Of a stretch of 64,000 bases of DNA, positions 43,404 to 60,922 are shown piece by piece. Below the pieces are notes generated by a model that was not told the origin of the DNA, ran no database searches, and worked only from the letters and a program-made list of their open reading frames with translations. Positions within the stretch are counted from its first letter, which is position 1; every line of letters starts with the position of its first letter. This DNA is from Heliomarina baculiformis (GTDB lineage: Bacteria; Pseudomonadota; Alphaproteobacteria; Rhodobacterales; Rhodobacteraceae). The stretch spans positions 47,946 through 111,945 of the forward strand of contig NZ_JAIMIC010000011.1 of assembly GCF_019966545.1 (NCBI RefSeq), written 5' to 3'. Both the position numbers and the translations under genes were made by a program.

Positions 43404-44196
43404 GATGCGCCTCCCGTATTGTTTTCTTGGTTTGTGTGGGTTTCGGCGCGGGAAGCATCCAGCGCCAGAGTTTCGCGTCGGGCAAAGGCAGGACCATCAG
43501 CCAGTGTTCGACCAGCGCCAGCCCGGTAATCGCCGCAATAAGCGCATAGCCGGTGCGCGCGCCAGCGCTCTCGGCCGCCAGCAGGCGCTCCAGCCAGCAA
43601 TCGGTAGCAAAGGCGAGCAGCGTCACCGACACCGGGAACAGCCAGTTCATCGGCGCCATGCGGAAATGGCTTGGCAGGTGCGACAGGGCTTCTGGCAGGA
43701 ACTCCAGATTGATCCGTGGCACGCCGAGATAGAGGTTCAGCTTGGCCGAGATCCGCGCCGCGAAAAGCACGAGGAAGGTCCAGACGCCCACCTGGTTTTC
43801 CGCCCCCCATCCAAGGGCCAGCATGGCCAGCGCAAAGCCGAGGATCAACATTTCATGATGGGCGATGGTCCCCCATGCGCGAATGAACCTTTCCCATTCG
43901 GGAATGTCTTTCGGGCAGGGATGCAGATTGGGACCGGTGGCAAGCCCGGTCAGAAAGGCAAGCTCGATCCAGCCCCATATCGCCAGCGCCGCAATAAAGC
44001 CGCCATAGGCCCCTATGCCGCTCGTGTCCTGCAATGTCGCCGTGAATCCCCAGATTCCAAGCCCAAGGAGGGGCAGGGCGGCCAGAGCGACATTGGCTCC
44101 GGCTGTCCCGGCACGCCGCACCACGATCAGGATCGCGCCGGTGGCGAACCACCAGAGAAACAATGCAGACAGTGCGGCGATCCAGGGGTTTTCCAT
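43393..44196 (-). CDS. puhE: PuhE, putative photosynthetic complex assembly protein 2
   Basis: 267 residues, about seven membrane helices, no soluble domain; N-terminus '[21 protein letters not shown]'. Family knowledge: PuhE modulates bacteriochlorophyll production and reaction-centre assembly. Overlaps acsF by 1 bp at its start side and hemA by 11 bp at its end, so all three are translationally coupled. Confidence 0.87.
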   Translation of the reverse strand: MENPWIAALSALFLWWFATGAILIVVRRAGTAGANVALAALPLLGLGIWGFTATLQDTSGIGAYGGFIAALAIWGWIELAFLTGLATGPNLHPCPKDIPEWERFIRAWGTIAHHEMLILGFALAMLALGWGAENQVGVWTFLVLFAARISAKLNLYLGVPRINLEFLPEALSHLPSHFRMAPMNWLFPVSVTLLAFATDCWLERLLAAESAGARTGYALIAAITGLALVEHWLMVLPLPDAKLWRWMLPAPKPTQTKKTIREAHHGF

Positions 44197-45320
44197 CAGT
44201 AAGCAGGCTCCAGACGGGTCGAGGCTGGAACCACATGGCGCTTGACCGGGATCGTATAAAGTCCGGCAAAGGCCATCGCTGCCCGCGCTGAATTCAGCGT
44301 GCTCGTCATCCAGCCGCCCAGCCCGCCGCGCCGCTTGCCCTCGGCGATACGGGCATTGGCGCGCTGGAGTTTCTCACAGCCGCGCTGCCATCTCGGGTTG
44401 TCGATATCCAATGTGACCGGAAAGATTTGCTTGGTCAGCTCGGAGGTCTTGGTAAACACTTCACGCGCGTACCAGTCGGGATCGACGCCTAGGGCTTCGT
44501 GAAAGGCCGGGCGTTGATGGTCGCGCACGTACATCGTGCCGTAGACCGCCGTCAGGAAGAATTTGATCCAGTAGACATTCATCCCCGAGGTCAACTTGGG
44601 GTCGCTTTTCATCAGCAGGGCAAAGGCTTCGCCATGGCGGAACTCGTCGTTGCACCACTCCTCGAACCATTTGAAGATCGGGTGAAACCGGTGCTCGGGA
44701 TGCGCCTGCAGATGCCGGAAAATCGTGATGTAACGCGCGTAGCCGATCTTTTCCGACAAGTAGGTCGCGTAATAGATGAATTTCGGCCGGAAATACGTGT
44801 ATTTTTTCTTTTGCGTCAGAAAGCCGAGGTTGATCGCCACACCGGCTTCGCGCAGCGCGTCGTTGATGAACCCGGCATGCCGTGCCTCGTCCCGCGCCAT
44901 AAGCTGGAAAAGCTGGGTGATGTCCTTGTTCGTCCCGCGCCGTTTCATTTCCTTGTAAAGCACGCAGCCTGAAAATTCTGCCGTGCAGGACGAGATCAGA
45001 AAATCAATGAATTCCTTGCGCAGCGCCGGCTCCATCCCATCCCAGTCGACATGGTCCCAGTCTTCGTTTTTCTTGAAATGGCCCTTGTTAGGGTCGCTTT
45101 TCATTTCGTCTATCAAAGCGTCCCAATCCGCGCGAACAGGCGACACGTCGATTGCGTCCATCTCGTCAAAATCGGTCGTATAGAACCGGGGCGTCAGCAG
45201 CGTGTTCTGCATCGCCACATCCGTGGCCGAGGTGCTGTCGATGTCCGACTGAGCCTGCTGAAGCGCCAGCGACTCTTCGGCATTGGTCATGTCGGCGGTG
45301 TGCATGGTCTGGATGTTCAT
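44196..45320 (-). CDS. acsF: Mg-protoporphyrin IX monomethyl ester (oxidative) cyclase AcsF
   Basis: 374 residues from ATG 45320 (AGAGGTGACGCT upstream); longer readings start in non-coding leader. Di-iron ferritin-like fold with 'SCTAEFSGCVLYKEMKRR', 'MARDEARHAGFIND' and 'NDEFRHGEAFALL' supplying Glu/His ligands. It forms ring E with O2, so this organism makes bacteriochlorophyll aerobically; the anaerobic BchE was not seen in the window. Confidence 0.97.
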   Translation of the reverse strand: MNIQTMHTADMTNAEESLALQQAQSDIDSTSATDVAMQNTLLTPRFYTTDFDEMDAIDVSPVRADWDALIDEMKSDPNKGHFKKNEDWDHVDWDGMEPALRKEFIDFLISSCTAEFSGCVLYKEMKRRGTNKDITQLFQLMARDEARHAGFINDALREAGVAINLGFLTQKKKYTYFRPKFIYYATYLSEKIGYARYITIFRHLQAHPEHRFHPIFKWFEEWCNDEFRHGEAFALLMKSDPKLTSGMNVYWIKFFLTAVYGTMYVRDHQRPAFHEALGVDPDWYAREVFTKTSELTKQIFPVTLDIDNPRWQRGCEKLQRANARIAEGKRRGGLGGWMTSTLNSARAAMAFAGLYTIPVKRHVVPASTRLEPAY

Positions 45321-45613
45321 AGCGTCACCTCTTCCGAGAACGAGAATTCGCAAAGCTCCATCACTTCGAGATCTCCGGTCCAGCGGGTCCAGAACCGCTC
45401 CAGCGCACTGGCGCGCAAAATGACGGCCTCGCGTTCTTCGCTTACGACCTCGCCAAAGGGCGCCATGATCTCCGGGCCCTGTACCTGAACCTCGTCACCC
45501 GGATTGACGGTGACGCCGTTGCTGAATCGTACATGCGCGTGCAGGCTTTCGAACCTGTGGCTGATTTCGACGGTACAGGGTGCCCGTTCGACTTCCTTAG
45601 TGATCAGTCCCAT
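45317..45613 (-). CDS. Small conserved protein between puhC and acsF
   Basis: 98 residues from ATG 45613. No membrane segment; 'ISHRFESLHAHVRFSNGVTV' and 'GDEVQVQGPEIMAPFGEV' suggest a small beta-rich protein. A gene of this size sits at this place in other Rhodobacterales photosynthesis clusters; function unknown. ATGA overlap with acsF suggests stoichiometric production with the cyclase, so a cyclase-associated role is a reasonable guess. Confidence 0.75.
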   Translation of the reverse strand: MGLITKEVERAPCTVEISHRFESLHAHVRFSNGVTVNPGDEVQVQGPEIMAPFGEVVSEEREAVILRASALERFWTRWTGDLEVMELCEFSFSEEVTL

Positions 45614-45626
45614 TTTTGCTTCCCTC

Positions 45627-46094
45627 TCATCTGTCCAGAAGCCTGGCGAAGGCCCTGGCATTATCCGCGCCAAACCCCATGAGGTCGGCGCTCCAGCCTG
45701 TGCTGGGGTCGGTAATGGCAATCCGGCCGGTGTCGCGGCGTACCAGCACGACCGGCCCGTCCGGCGCGGCCCGGTTCTTGATTCTTTCGCGGTTGATGAC
45801 CCGGGCGACACCGGCGACAAACCCGCCTTCTTCAGGTCCAAGGTCGACCATCAGGCTGCCGTCGGGGTTGAGCACCTGCACCGCGCCGCTGAGATCGTTG
45901 AAAGACAGGGTCATTTGGCGTTTCGCGACAATCGCACCTTCGGGCGGGGTGGCGGACAGGGGCACGTCGCTCAACCGGGCATAGGTGACTAGGGCCAGCA
46001 CACAGACAACCAGCGCGAACATCGCGCGCAGCAGGTAGCGCGGGATTTTCCCGTCTGGGGCGGATCTGCGTTCTGCGCTGGCGTACATGGTCAT
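45627..46094 (-). CDS. puhC: PuhC, photosynthetic complex assembly protein
   Basis: 155 residues, one membrane anchor (about 20-42) and a periplasmic domain ('AKRQMTLSFNDLSGAVQVLN', 'GFGADNARAFARLLDR' at the end), matching PuhC. Aids reaction-centre/LH1 organisation. Nine bp downstream of puhB. Confidence 0.88.
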   Translation of the reverse strand: MTMYASAERRSAPDGKIPRYLLRAMFALVVCVLALVTYARLSDVPLSATPPEGAIVAKRQMTLSFNDLSGAVQVLNPDGSLMVDLGPEEGGFVAGVARVINRERIKNRAAPDGPVVLVRRDTGRIAITDPSTGWSADLMGFGADNARAFARLLDR

Positions 46095-46103
46095 GATCTC
46101 ATC

Positions 46104-46733
46104 TCACTCTGCGGCAATTGCCTGCGGCGCCGGGCGCCGTTCGATCCGGGGTGTCGAGACACGGGTTTCGGCGGCATCGGCCAGCAGCGCGGCGACCTTT
46201 TCGGCGTCGGGAATGCAGCGCAGGGCCGGTTGTGTCTGGAAATGCCAGGGCCGGACATGCGGCCAGCAGACGAGGTAACTCAGCCTCGCACTGCCATCAG
46301 GCTTCAGCGCGATCGTCCCGGTTCCGTCGCGGCGCAGCGACAGATCGGCTGTCGCGATACGGGTAAAGGGCATGTTCAGCGTGACCGTCAGGGCCGATCC
46401 GATCCGCATCGCGACCCGTCGATTGGTAAGCGTGTAAACCGTGGACCGTGCCTGCACAAAGGCGACGATCCAGAGTAGCCCGCAGCTGATCGCGCCAAGG
46501 ATCAGAAAAGGAATGGCCGCTGCGATGGCCAAATCGAGCGGCATCTGATCGACCACGGTGACAAACCGCCAAAGCGTGAGCGCAACGAAATACCCCGCAA
46601 CCCAAAGGATATTCAACGCCTCCCGCGCCAGCGCCCAAGTTTCCGGACGCCCCTGCCAAAGGATCGCTTCGCCTTTTGGCGGCAGCTCCGGCAGGCCCTT
46701 TATCGGTTCTGCGGCGAAATCGTCATGGCTCAT
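46104..46733 (-). CDS. puhB: PuhB, reaction-centre assembly factor
   Basis: 209 residues from ATG 46733. Bacterial PH-like domain with two or three membrane helices; 'KGEAILWQGRPETWALAREAL' near the N-terminus and 'YTLTNRRVAMRIGSALTVTLN' are typical PuhB. Needed for reaction-centre assembly. 25 bp after puhA. Confidence 0.88.
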   Translation of the reverse strand: MSHDDFAAEPIKGLPELPPKGEAILWQGRPETWALAREALNILWVAGYFVALTLWRFVTVVDQMPLDLAIAAAIPFLILGAISCGLLWIVAFVQARSTVYTLTNRRVAMRIGSALTVTLNMPFTRIATADLSLRRDGTGTIALKPDGSARLSYLVCWPHVRPWHFQTQPALRCIPDAEKVAALLADAAETRVSTPRIERRPAPQAIAAE

Positions 46734-46758
46734 GGCGTCGTCTCCTTGCGTCGGTGTG

Positions 46759-47535
46759 TCAAAGCTGCGGCTCAAGTCGCTCCGCGCTCGCATACAGAAG
46801 ACCCCCGGCGTAATAGCCGCTGATCTTGTCTTCCTCGAGCAGCGTCACCTGATTGGGCGCCGTATGTTTGGGAACCGCTTCGAAATGGCTGGAAAATATC
46901 GACCGCACAGCGACATGGTTCGATTTCACCTTTGCCATCGGCATCGGCACCAGCCGCGAACCCATCCCGATATTGCCGTCCAGCTCGATTTCGAGATAGC
47001 GCACCATCTGCTCCGGCTCGTCGAGCCAGAGGTCCTTGATCCGTCCAACGATCACCCTGTCGCCTGCGACAACCGGCATGCCGCGCGGATCGCGGCCCGC
47101 AACGATCTGGTAATGTTCAGAGGCTGCCATCGGCACGATCTTCGGGTGGCCGGCCCCGTCCAGTTCCGGCACGTCACGCCGCATCGCCCATGAGGCAGGC
47201 CCCACCCCGTCGATCATTGGATCGCCAAGCGGGACCATCGGAAAACCTTCGCTGACCGCCGTACGGGCCAGCGCCATATCAAGACCGGCGCGTTCGCCCT
47301 TTTGGTCGCTTGGGAACGAAACGACCCCGCGCCCATGCGGCAGGATAAAGGTCTTGTCATCCGGTACCGGGAACATGCCTTGGTTCGCCGAAGGCTCGCC
47401 GTTTTCGTTTTGCAGCGGATAACCTTCGCGCATGTTCTCGCGCTGAAGGTAGTAGATCAGTAGCGCGAAAAAGATCCAGAAAAGCCAGATCGACAGGCTG
47501 GCGAGATCGAAATTGCCAAAGAATGTCTGTGTCAT
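46759..47535 (-). CDS. puhA: Photosynthetic reaction centre H subunit
   Basis: 258 residues from ATG 47535, standard H-subunit length. Single N-terminal membrane helix ('[20 protein letters not shown]'), then the cytoplasmic beta-barrel domain ('[20 protein letters not shown]'). Caps the L-M core and shapes proton entry to QB. L and M genes (puf) are outside the window. Confidence 0.97.
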   Translation of the reverse strand: MTQTFFGNFDLASLSIWLFWIFFALLIYYLQRENMREGYPLQNENGEPSANQGMFPVPDDKTFILPHGRGVVSFPSDQKGERAGLDMALARTAVSEGFPMVPLGDPMIDGVGPASWAMRRDVPELDGAGHPKIVPMAASEHYQIVAGRDPRGMPVVAGDRVIVGRIKDLWLDEPEQMVRYLEIELDGNIGMGSRLVPMPMAKVKSNHVAVRSIFSSHFEAVPKHTAPNQVTLLEEDKISGYYAGGLLYASAERLEPQL

Positions 47536-47563
47536 GGAATGATCCTTTCCGGCGTCAAAGATG

Positions 47564-49003
47564 TCATGTCGGGAAATCGGCAAGGCCGATCCGCGTCGGG
47601 GTTGCAGAAGGGGGGGCAGGACGGACCGCGTTGCGCACAAGCGGTCCAAGCGCCGCGAGGGTCACAAAGATCAGTCCGATCTCGATATGGTAGACAAAGG
47701 AGTATCCGGTCGAGGCGCTGTTCAGCCCGGCACCCAGATGCCCGGCAAGCGCCTGCGTGTTGATGACATCGCGCAGCGTGCCGCCAATCGCGATCGATAG
47801 TCCGGCGGCCGTGGCCTGCGCCGCGCCCCACGCGCCAAGGGCAAGACCACGGCCGGCGACGTCTCCCACCGGCAATGCCATGGCGGCGGTCAGGGTGGCG
47901 ACCGAAAAGAACCCGCCGCCCAGCCCGATCAGCCCGGCACCGGCAAAGAACAACAGGCCCGACTGCATCGGCGCGGCAAAGATGACCAGCGAAAAGGCAA
48001 CCAGCCCCACCATCAGCCCCAGCGCGGCAATACGGAACGGATCGCCATCCCGGGCCAGCCTCCGCGCGGCTGCGCAAAATCCGGCCAGCGCGCCGCACGC
48101 CCAGACGGCCGTAAGCATGGTCGTCGCTCCGACCGAAAGACCAAGGATCTCGCCGCCGTATGGCTCCAGCAGCACATCCTGCATGTTGAATGCCATGGTG
48201 CCGAAAAAGACGACCACAAGCAGGCGCACGACTTGGGCGCGCGCGGCGAAATCGGTCCACGCATCCGCGAATCTTGGGCGCGGCGCGCTGCGTTCGGACC
48301 GGCTCATCGGGCGCATGGATTCCTGTTTCCAAAGTGCGATCAGGTTCAGCGCGATGCCAACCACCGCCGCGCCCTGCACTACCCGCACCAGCCGTAGACC
48401 CGAGAAGTCGCGAAGCAGCCAGCCGATGATCACCGCCGAAAGGCCCATGCCCACAAGGAACATCACATATAGCAGGGCGACGACGCGCGGCCGGGTTTCG
48501 TCGCTTGCCCGGTCGCTTGCCAGCGCCAGCCCGGCGGTCTGCGTCATATGCAGCCCGAGCCCTGTCATCAAGAAGGCCAGCGCGGCCAGCACTTCGCCGG
48601 CAAAGGGCACGTCGTGAACCGGGTTGCCGCCAAGGACCAGCAGCGCAAAGGGCATCACCGCCAGCCCGCCCATCTGCCAAAGCGAGCCGAACCAGAGATA
48701 GGGAATCCGTTTCCACCCGATCGCGCTGCGATGGGTGTCGCTGCGAAATCCAAGCAAGGCGCGGAACGGCGCGATCAGAACAGGCAGGGCGATCATCACG
48801 GCCACCACGCTCGCCATGACGTTCAGCTCTACGATCATAACCCGGTTCAGCGTCCCCAGTAACATGACCGAGGCCATGCCGACCGAAACCTGAAACAGCG
48901 AAAGGCGCAGCAACTGTCCCATCGTCAGTCCCGGGCTGGCCGCATCCGCAAAGGGCAGGGCGCTCGGCGACAAAAGGGTCAGGGGGCTGCGCCGGGGTTT
49001 CAT
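47564..49003 (-). CDS. lhaA: LhaA, light-harvesting 1 assembly protein (PucC family)
   Basis: 479 residues from ATG 49003, about 12 membrane helices. PucC/LhaA parts: '[21 protein letters not shown]', '[27 protein letters not shown]'. MFS-derived protein thought to deliver pigment or help LH1 assembly. ATGA overlap with bchM. A long antisense-like frame over the same DNA (47532-49058) is a shadow. Confidence 0.92.
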   Translation of the reverse strand: MKPRRSPLTLLSPSALPFADAASPGLTMGQLLRLSLFQVSVGMASVMLLGTLNRVMIVELNVMASVVAVMIALPVLIAPFRALLGFRSDTHRSAIGWKRIPYLWFGSLWQMGGLAVMPFALLVLGGNPVHDVPFAGEVLAALAFLMTGLGLHMTQTAGLALASDRASDETRPRVVALLYVMFLVGMGLSAVIIGWLLRDFSGLRLVRVVQGAAVVGIALNLIALWKQESMRPMSRSERSAPRPRFADAWTDFAARAQVVRLLVVVFFGTMAFNMQDVLLEPYGGEILGLSVGATTMLTAVWACGALAGFCAAARRLARDGDPFRIAALGLMVGLVAFSLVIFAAPMQSGLLFFAGAGLIGLGGGFFSVATLTAAMALPVGDVAGRGLALGAWGAAQATAAGLSIAIGGTLRDVINTQALAGHLGAGLNSASTGYSFVYHIEIGLIFVTLAALGPLVRNAVRPAPPSATPTRIGLADFPT

Positions 49004-49670
49004 GAGCGATACTCCAGCGCGTGCGAGATATAAAAGCCCGAGCTTGTCCGTCCCACATCGGTCATGCGTGCGGGTCCGCCAAGTTCGCGCACCAGACGTC
49101 CGGGCGAATGCGGCACCATGACGGGCGACCGGTCGGCGCGGGGAAACATCTTGCCGCTGTGCCACATCGCCATCAGCAGCGGCGTACGCGGTGCGACGGT
49201 GAAAACCAGCGACTGCGTGCAGCGCGCGCCAAGCCCGGCCACCGCGGCTTTTATATCCTCTGGCCCGTAGTAGATCAGGCTGTCCATTGCCAGCGCGTGA
49301 TCGAACGTCCCTAGTTCCGCGTCGAGCATATCGCCAACCGCAAAGCGCACGCGGCCCGCCAGTGCCGGGTCTAGCCGTCGCCGGGCGATGTCGATCAGCG
49401 AGGGTGAGACATCCGCGGCGACGACATCTGCACCGCGCGCGGCCAGTTCTTCTGTCATCTGACCGGCGCCACAGCCCGCATCCAGTATCCGCGCGCCGTG
49501 CAGATCATCCGGTAGCCGCGCCAGCAGACGGGCACGCATCTGGTCACGTCCCCGTCGCACGGTTTCGCGGATGCGGCTGACCTTTGCCGTGCTGGTCAGA
49601 CGCTCCCATGTGCGGGTCGCGGACTGGTCGAAATAGGTTTCGACCCGGTTGCGTGTCGCCTCGTAGGTCA

Positions 49671-49671
<1 letters not shown>
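49000..49671 (-). CDS. bchM: Mg-protoporphyrin IX O-methyltransferase BchM
   Basis: 223 residues from ATG 49671, which overlaps the bchL stop (ATGA). SAM-binding motif 'ILDAGCGAGQMTEELAARGADV', N-terminal 'RVETYFDQSATRTWERLTS' typical of BchM. Methylates the ring C propionate, providing the AcsF substrate. Confidence 0.96.
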
Positions 49672-57446
<7,775 letters not shown>

Positions 57447-57497
57447 ATCCGATTCCTCACTTGCTTGTGAGAAAATCTAACGGGCGTTTCGGATAAG

Positions 57498-57515
57498 TGT
57501 CAACCAAAACTTACA
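57498..57515. promoter_or_regulatory. PpsR/CrtJ binding site, bchF-proximal
   Basis: Exact TGT-N12-ACA (inner part CAACCAAAACTT), 52 bp upstream of the bchF start codon. PpsR represses bch genes from such sites in Rhodobacter. Confidence 0.75.
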
Positions 57516-57636
57516 CATTTAACCTGACACTCGACTAACGGTGGGACCGATTCCTTCTTTCAGAGCCAGTGAATAAAGGAGTTTAGACCCATAAGTTTAT
57601 TTGCGCCCCTTGAATATCCTTACAAATTTCCGGTTC

Positions 57637-57654
57637 TGTCTAATCTCTTTGACA
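57637..57654. promoter_or_regulatory. PpsR/CrtJ binding site, ppaA-proximal
   Basis: Exact TGT-N12-ACA (inner part CTAATCTCTTTG), 95 bp upstream of the ppaA start codon. Together with the bchF-proximal site, 139 bp away, it would permit cooperative binding across the divergent promoter. Confidence 0.72.
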
Positions 57655-57749
57655 TTTTACAGCCTCTGGATGAAACTTGAGAGGCGTTTGGAGGAAATTT
57701 TGGCCCTATCGCCGTGCTCGTCGCCGTGTTGGGTCGGGGAGGCGCGTCA

Positions 57750-58529
57750 ATGCCAATACCTAAGAGGGACAATGGGCTGAAAGGAGTCGCAGCCAAAAAC
57801 GTCGACGCATTAGCGCGCCGCGTCATATCAGAACTCCGCAACAAACCACCGAAAGAATTCCGCGAAAGAGTCACCGATGCGACCGACTGGTTGGTTCGAA
57901 CCGCCATGTCCAAGGACATCTTTATTCTGGAAGAAGCGCGAAACGCGCTGTTATCCCGCGATCTCAGCCCGGCAGACATCATCGATTACTGTATTTCCGA
58001 TGCAGCCCGCGAAATGGGCCGGCAGTGGGAAGAGGACGAGGCCAGCTTTGCGGCGGTCTCGCTGGGATCGGCCCGGTTGCACGGGCTATGCAAGCTCCTT
58101 TCGGCGGACTGGCATCACAGCAGCAACCTTACTCCGATGGCATCTGTTTTGATCGCCGTTTGCGACAGGGAAGATCACCTGATCGGTCCCGTCGTGCTTG
58201 CCGACAAGATAAGGCGCTCGGGCTATTCGGTTCATCTGATGGCCCCTGCATTGCCCGAAAAGATCGTCAGCAAGCTGACGTCAGAGCCTTTTGAAACCGT
58301 GCTGATATCGTGCAGCGGGTCCGTCGCATTGGACAATGTGGTGAAAACCGTGCAGGTCATGCGTTCCAGGCTTGCAAAAACCCCACGTATTGTCCTTGGT
58401 GGTCCGATCATTCAATGCGAAGAGGACCTTATGGCAAAGACCGGCGTTGATCTGGTGACCGCCGACTATAATATCGCTCTGGCGTCGACCGACTTCGACA
58501 TGAATGAAAGAGTAATGGACCGTAAATGA
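57750..58529 (+). CDS. ppaA: PpaA/AerR-type cobalamin-binding photosynthesis regulator
   Basis: 259 residues from ATG 57750 (GGGGAGG seven bases upstream). N-terminal helical cap about 30-125 and a C-terminal B12-binding fold about 130-255 with the His of a D-H-x-x-G loop ('REDHLIGPVVLADKIRRSGY') and 'VLGGPIIQCEEDL'. PpaA/AerR proteins counteract PpsR in response to light and oxygen. Overlaps ppsR by 4 bp. Confidence 0.88.
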   Translation: MPIPKRDNGLKGVAAKNVDALARRVISELRNKPPKEFRERVTDATDWLVRTAMSKDIFILEEARNALLSRDLSPADIIDYCISDAAREMGRQWEEDEASFAAVSLGSARLHGLCKLLSADWHHSSNLTPMASVLIAVCDREDHLIGPVVLADKIRRSGYSVHLMAPALPEKIVSKLTSEPFETVLISCSGSVALDNVVKTVQVMRSRLAKTPRIVLGGPIIQCEEDLMAKTGVDLVTADYNIALASTDFDMNERVMDRK

Positions 58530-59947
58530 ATTCTGACCAGCGGAACGTGATGGAAGATTTCTCTATTCCCGGTATCGACAGTGAATACCTGCCCACGGTC
58601 CTTGCCTCGGCATCCGACATCGCGCTGGTCGTTTCCCATGACGGTGAGGTCATCTCAGTTCTCAGTGAAGAGCAAAGCAGCCGGTACGGAAATCTCGATC
58701 ACTGGAAAGGAAGACCGCTGAGCGAATTCCTGACGATCGAGAGCCGGCCGAAACTCCAGTCGGTGCTCGACAGGTTTGCCAAAGGTCATGACAAGTCGAT
58801 CACGGCCGAGCTCAATCACCGCGACAATGCCACCTGGCAGTTCCCGATCCGCTACCACGTCCACAAGGTAAGCCGCGAAGGCACGCTGTTGATGATCGGT
58901 CGCGATCTCCAGCAGGTCGCAGAGGCCCAGCAGCAATTGGTTCAGGCCCAGATTTCACTCGAGCGCGGCTACGAGGAACGGCGAGAATTCGATGCCCGCT
59001 ACCGCATGGTGATGGCCTCAACGCGCGAAGCCTTCGTTCTTGTGAATGTGAACGACGGGCGGGTGCGCGATCTCAACGATGCCGCCGCCAATCTCCTCGG
59101 TTCCGGCGTCGAAGAGCTGAAGGGGTCGGCTTTCGCACAGGAATTCAAGGATCGCCGCCGAACTGAATTTACCGAAAGCCTGCTCAGCATCGCGATGTCC
59201 GAACAGCCCGCCGATCTGTCGGTCATGACCCGCGCGAGCCGACGATTTGTTTCCATCGTGCCCAACCTGTTCCGCGCCGCGGGCGAGCGTTACCTTCTGT
59301 GTAGGCTTGATGCCGAAGATACGGAGCACCTCGTCGATGACCGGCTCAGCCTGAACCTCAACGCCCTGTTCCGTGACGGAAAGGACGCCATCGTCTTCAC
59401 GGATACCAAGGGCGTGATCGAATCCGCGAACGAAGCCTTTGTCGACATGATCGATTTCGGCAATGCTTCCGACGTCAAGGGCCGCAGCATCGCCGACTAC
59501 CTGTCACGCGGGCAGATCGACATGACGATCCTGCTCGAAAACGCTGCGCGCTCGGGCCACATGCGCGTCTATTCCACGCGTCTCAAGAACGAACTCGGCG
59601 GCTGGACGGCTGTCGAGATCTCGGTTTCCTATCTGAACCTGCGGGCGCGACCCTCGCTGGCCTTCCTCGTGCGCGACGCCAGCCGTGTCGAAGCCATGCG
59701 TACCACGCTCAACCCCCAGTCCGAAGAGGCGGTGCATCAGAACGTGGTCGAACTGGTCGGCTCGGCCAAGCTCAAGGACATCGTGGCCGAAACCAACGAT
59801 GTCGTCGAAAAGCTCTGCATCGAAACCGCCATTGAACTGACCCGGAACAATCGCGCCGCCGCCGCTGAAATGCTCGGCCTTTCGCGCCAGAGCCTTTATG
59901 TAAAGCTTCGGAAATACGGGCTGCACGACAGCGAATCCGACAGCTGA
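58526..59947 (+). CDS. ppsR: Transcriptional regulator PpsR/CrtJ
   Basis: 473 residues: PAS domains (about 25-130, 155-265, 280-390) and a C-terminal Fis-type helix-turn-helix ('AAAEMLGLSRQSLYVKLRKYGL' in parts). A Cys lies just before the DNA-binding helix ('VEKLCIETAIEL'), where redox-active Cys of CrtJ is placed. Aerobic repressor of bch, crt and puc genes, acting on TGT-N12-ACA sites present in this window. Confidence 0.95.
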   Translation: MNSDQRNVMEDFSIPGIDSEYLPTVLASASDIALVVSHDGEVISVLSEEQSSRYGNLDHWKGRPLSEFLTIESRPKLQSVLDRFAKGHDKSITAELNHRDNATWQFPIRYHVHKVSREGTLLMIGRDLQQVAEAQQQLVQAQISLERGYEERREFDARYRMVMASTREAFVLVNVNDGRVRDLNDAAANLLGSGVEELKGSAFAQEFKDRRRTEFTESLLSIAMSEQPADLSVMTRASRRFVSIVPNLFRAAGERYLLCRLDAEDTEHLVDDRLSLNLNALFRDGKDAIVFTDTKGVIESANEAFVDMIDFGNASDVKGRSIADYLSRGQIDMTILLENAARSGHMRVYSTRLKNELGGWTAVEISVSYLNLRARPSLAFLVRDASRVEAMRTTLNPQSEEAVHQNVVELVGSAKLKDIVAETNDVVEKLCIETAIELTRNNRAAAAEMLGLSRQSLYVKLRKYGLHDSESDS

Positions 59948-59994
59948 CCCCCGGTCGCAGCGTCGGCCATCCTTTTCCTTGCAACGACTCGACA

Positions 59995-60012
59995 TGTAAA
60001 TCAAGATAGACA
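59995..60012. promoter_or_regulatory. PpsR/CrtJ binding site at the bchG start
   Basis: Exact TGT-N12-ACA (inner part AAATCAAGATAG). It ends one base before the bchG ATG (60014), in the 66-bp ppsR-bchG gap, where no usual ribosome site can be seen. Binding here would block the start region directly. Confidence 0.65.
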
Positions 60013-60013
60013 C

Positions 60014-60922
60014 ATGAGTGTCATCTTGGATTCACATCCCCGGTCTTTTCCCGAGCCCGCCGCGGCGCTGCAGCTGATCAAGCCGATCACCTGGTTCCCG
60101 CCGATGTGGGCCTATCTATGTGGAGTCGTGTCCTCCGGAGAAACACCGCAAGGCCGCTGGACGCTGGTAGTTCTCGGCATCGTGCTCGCCGGTCCCGTCG
60201 TTTGCGGAATGAGCCAGGCCGCGAATGACTGGTGCGACCGGTTCGTCGATGCGATCAACGAACCCAATCGCCCCATTCCCTCGGGCCGCATACCGGGGCG
60301 CTGGGGTCTTTGGATCGCGCTGGCGATGACGGTTCTGTCGCTTCTGCTTGCCATCCCGCTCGGCCCCTGGGGGTTCGCCGCAACCGTCTTGGCCGTTCTG
60401 GCGGCCTGGGCCTATTCGGCGGAACCGATCCGGGTCAAACGCTCGGGCCTCTGGGGTCCGGGGCTTGTGGGCCTGTGCTACGAAGGCCTGCCATGGTTTA
60501 CCGGAGCGGCGGTCCTGTCCGCAGGCTTGCCGGAAACGCCGGTGATCCTGATGGCGCTGCTCTATGCAATAGGCGCGCATGGCATCATGACGCTCAACGA
60601 TTTCAAGGCGCTTGAGGGCGACAGCCGCATGGGCGTCAACTCGCTTCCGGTCACCATGGGCCCGGAGCGCGCGGCCCGGCTGGCCTGCTGGGTGATGGCG
60701 CTGCCGCAGGTTCTGGTCATCGCGCTCTTGTTTACGTGGGACAGGCCGCTGCACGCCGCCGCCATTCTCGCTGTACTGATCGGCCAGCTTGCAGCGATGC
60801 GTGTGCTTTTGCGCGACCCGCGCGCCAAGGCGCCTTGGTACAATGGGGTCGGCGTGACACTTTACGTATCGGGCATGCTGATCTCCGCCTTTGCCATCCG
60901 AACGCTCGAGGTCTTGCCATGA
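60014..60922 (+). CDS. bchG: Bacteriochlorophyll synthase BchG
   Basis: 302 residues, UbiA-type prenyltransferase with about eight membrane helices and the Asp-rich motif 'NDWCDRFVDAINEPNRPIPS'. N-terminus 'PAAALQLIKPITWFPPMWAYL' is BchG-like. Joins geranylgeranyl or phytyl diphosphate to bacteriochlorophyllide a. ATGA overlap with the next gene. Confidence 0.96.
   Translation: MSVILDSHPRSFPEPAAALQLIKPITWFPPMWAYLCGVVSSGETPQGRWTLVVLGIVLAGPVVCGMSQAANDWCDRFVDAINEPNRPIPSGRIPGRWGLWIALAMTVLSLLLAIPLGPWGFAATVLAVLAAWAYSAEPIRVKRSGLWGPGLVGLCYEGLPWFTGAAVLSAGLPETPVILMALLYAIGAHGIMTLNDFKALEGDSRMGVNSLPVTMGPERAARLACWVMALPQVLVIALLFTWDRPLHAAAILAVLIGQLAAMRVLLRDPRAKAPWYNGVGVTLYVSGMLISAFAIRTLEVLP

Larger units (their letters stand above)
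57447..57749. promoter_or_regulatory. bchF / ppaA divergent regulatory region
   Basis: 303 bp separating the bch-puh superoperon from the regulator operon. It carries two exact TGT-N12-ACA sites (57498-57515 and 57637-57654), listed separately. No gene was found in it. Confidence 0.7.

Noticed and set aside
47532..49058. 508-codon minus-strand open frame over lhaA in another frame
   Set aside because: Arg/Gly-rich shadow of LhaA, which has clear membrane helices and family motifs in the other frame.
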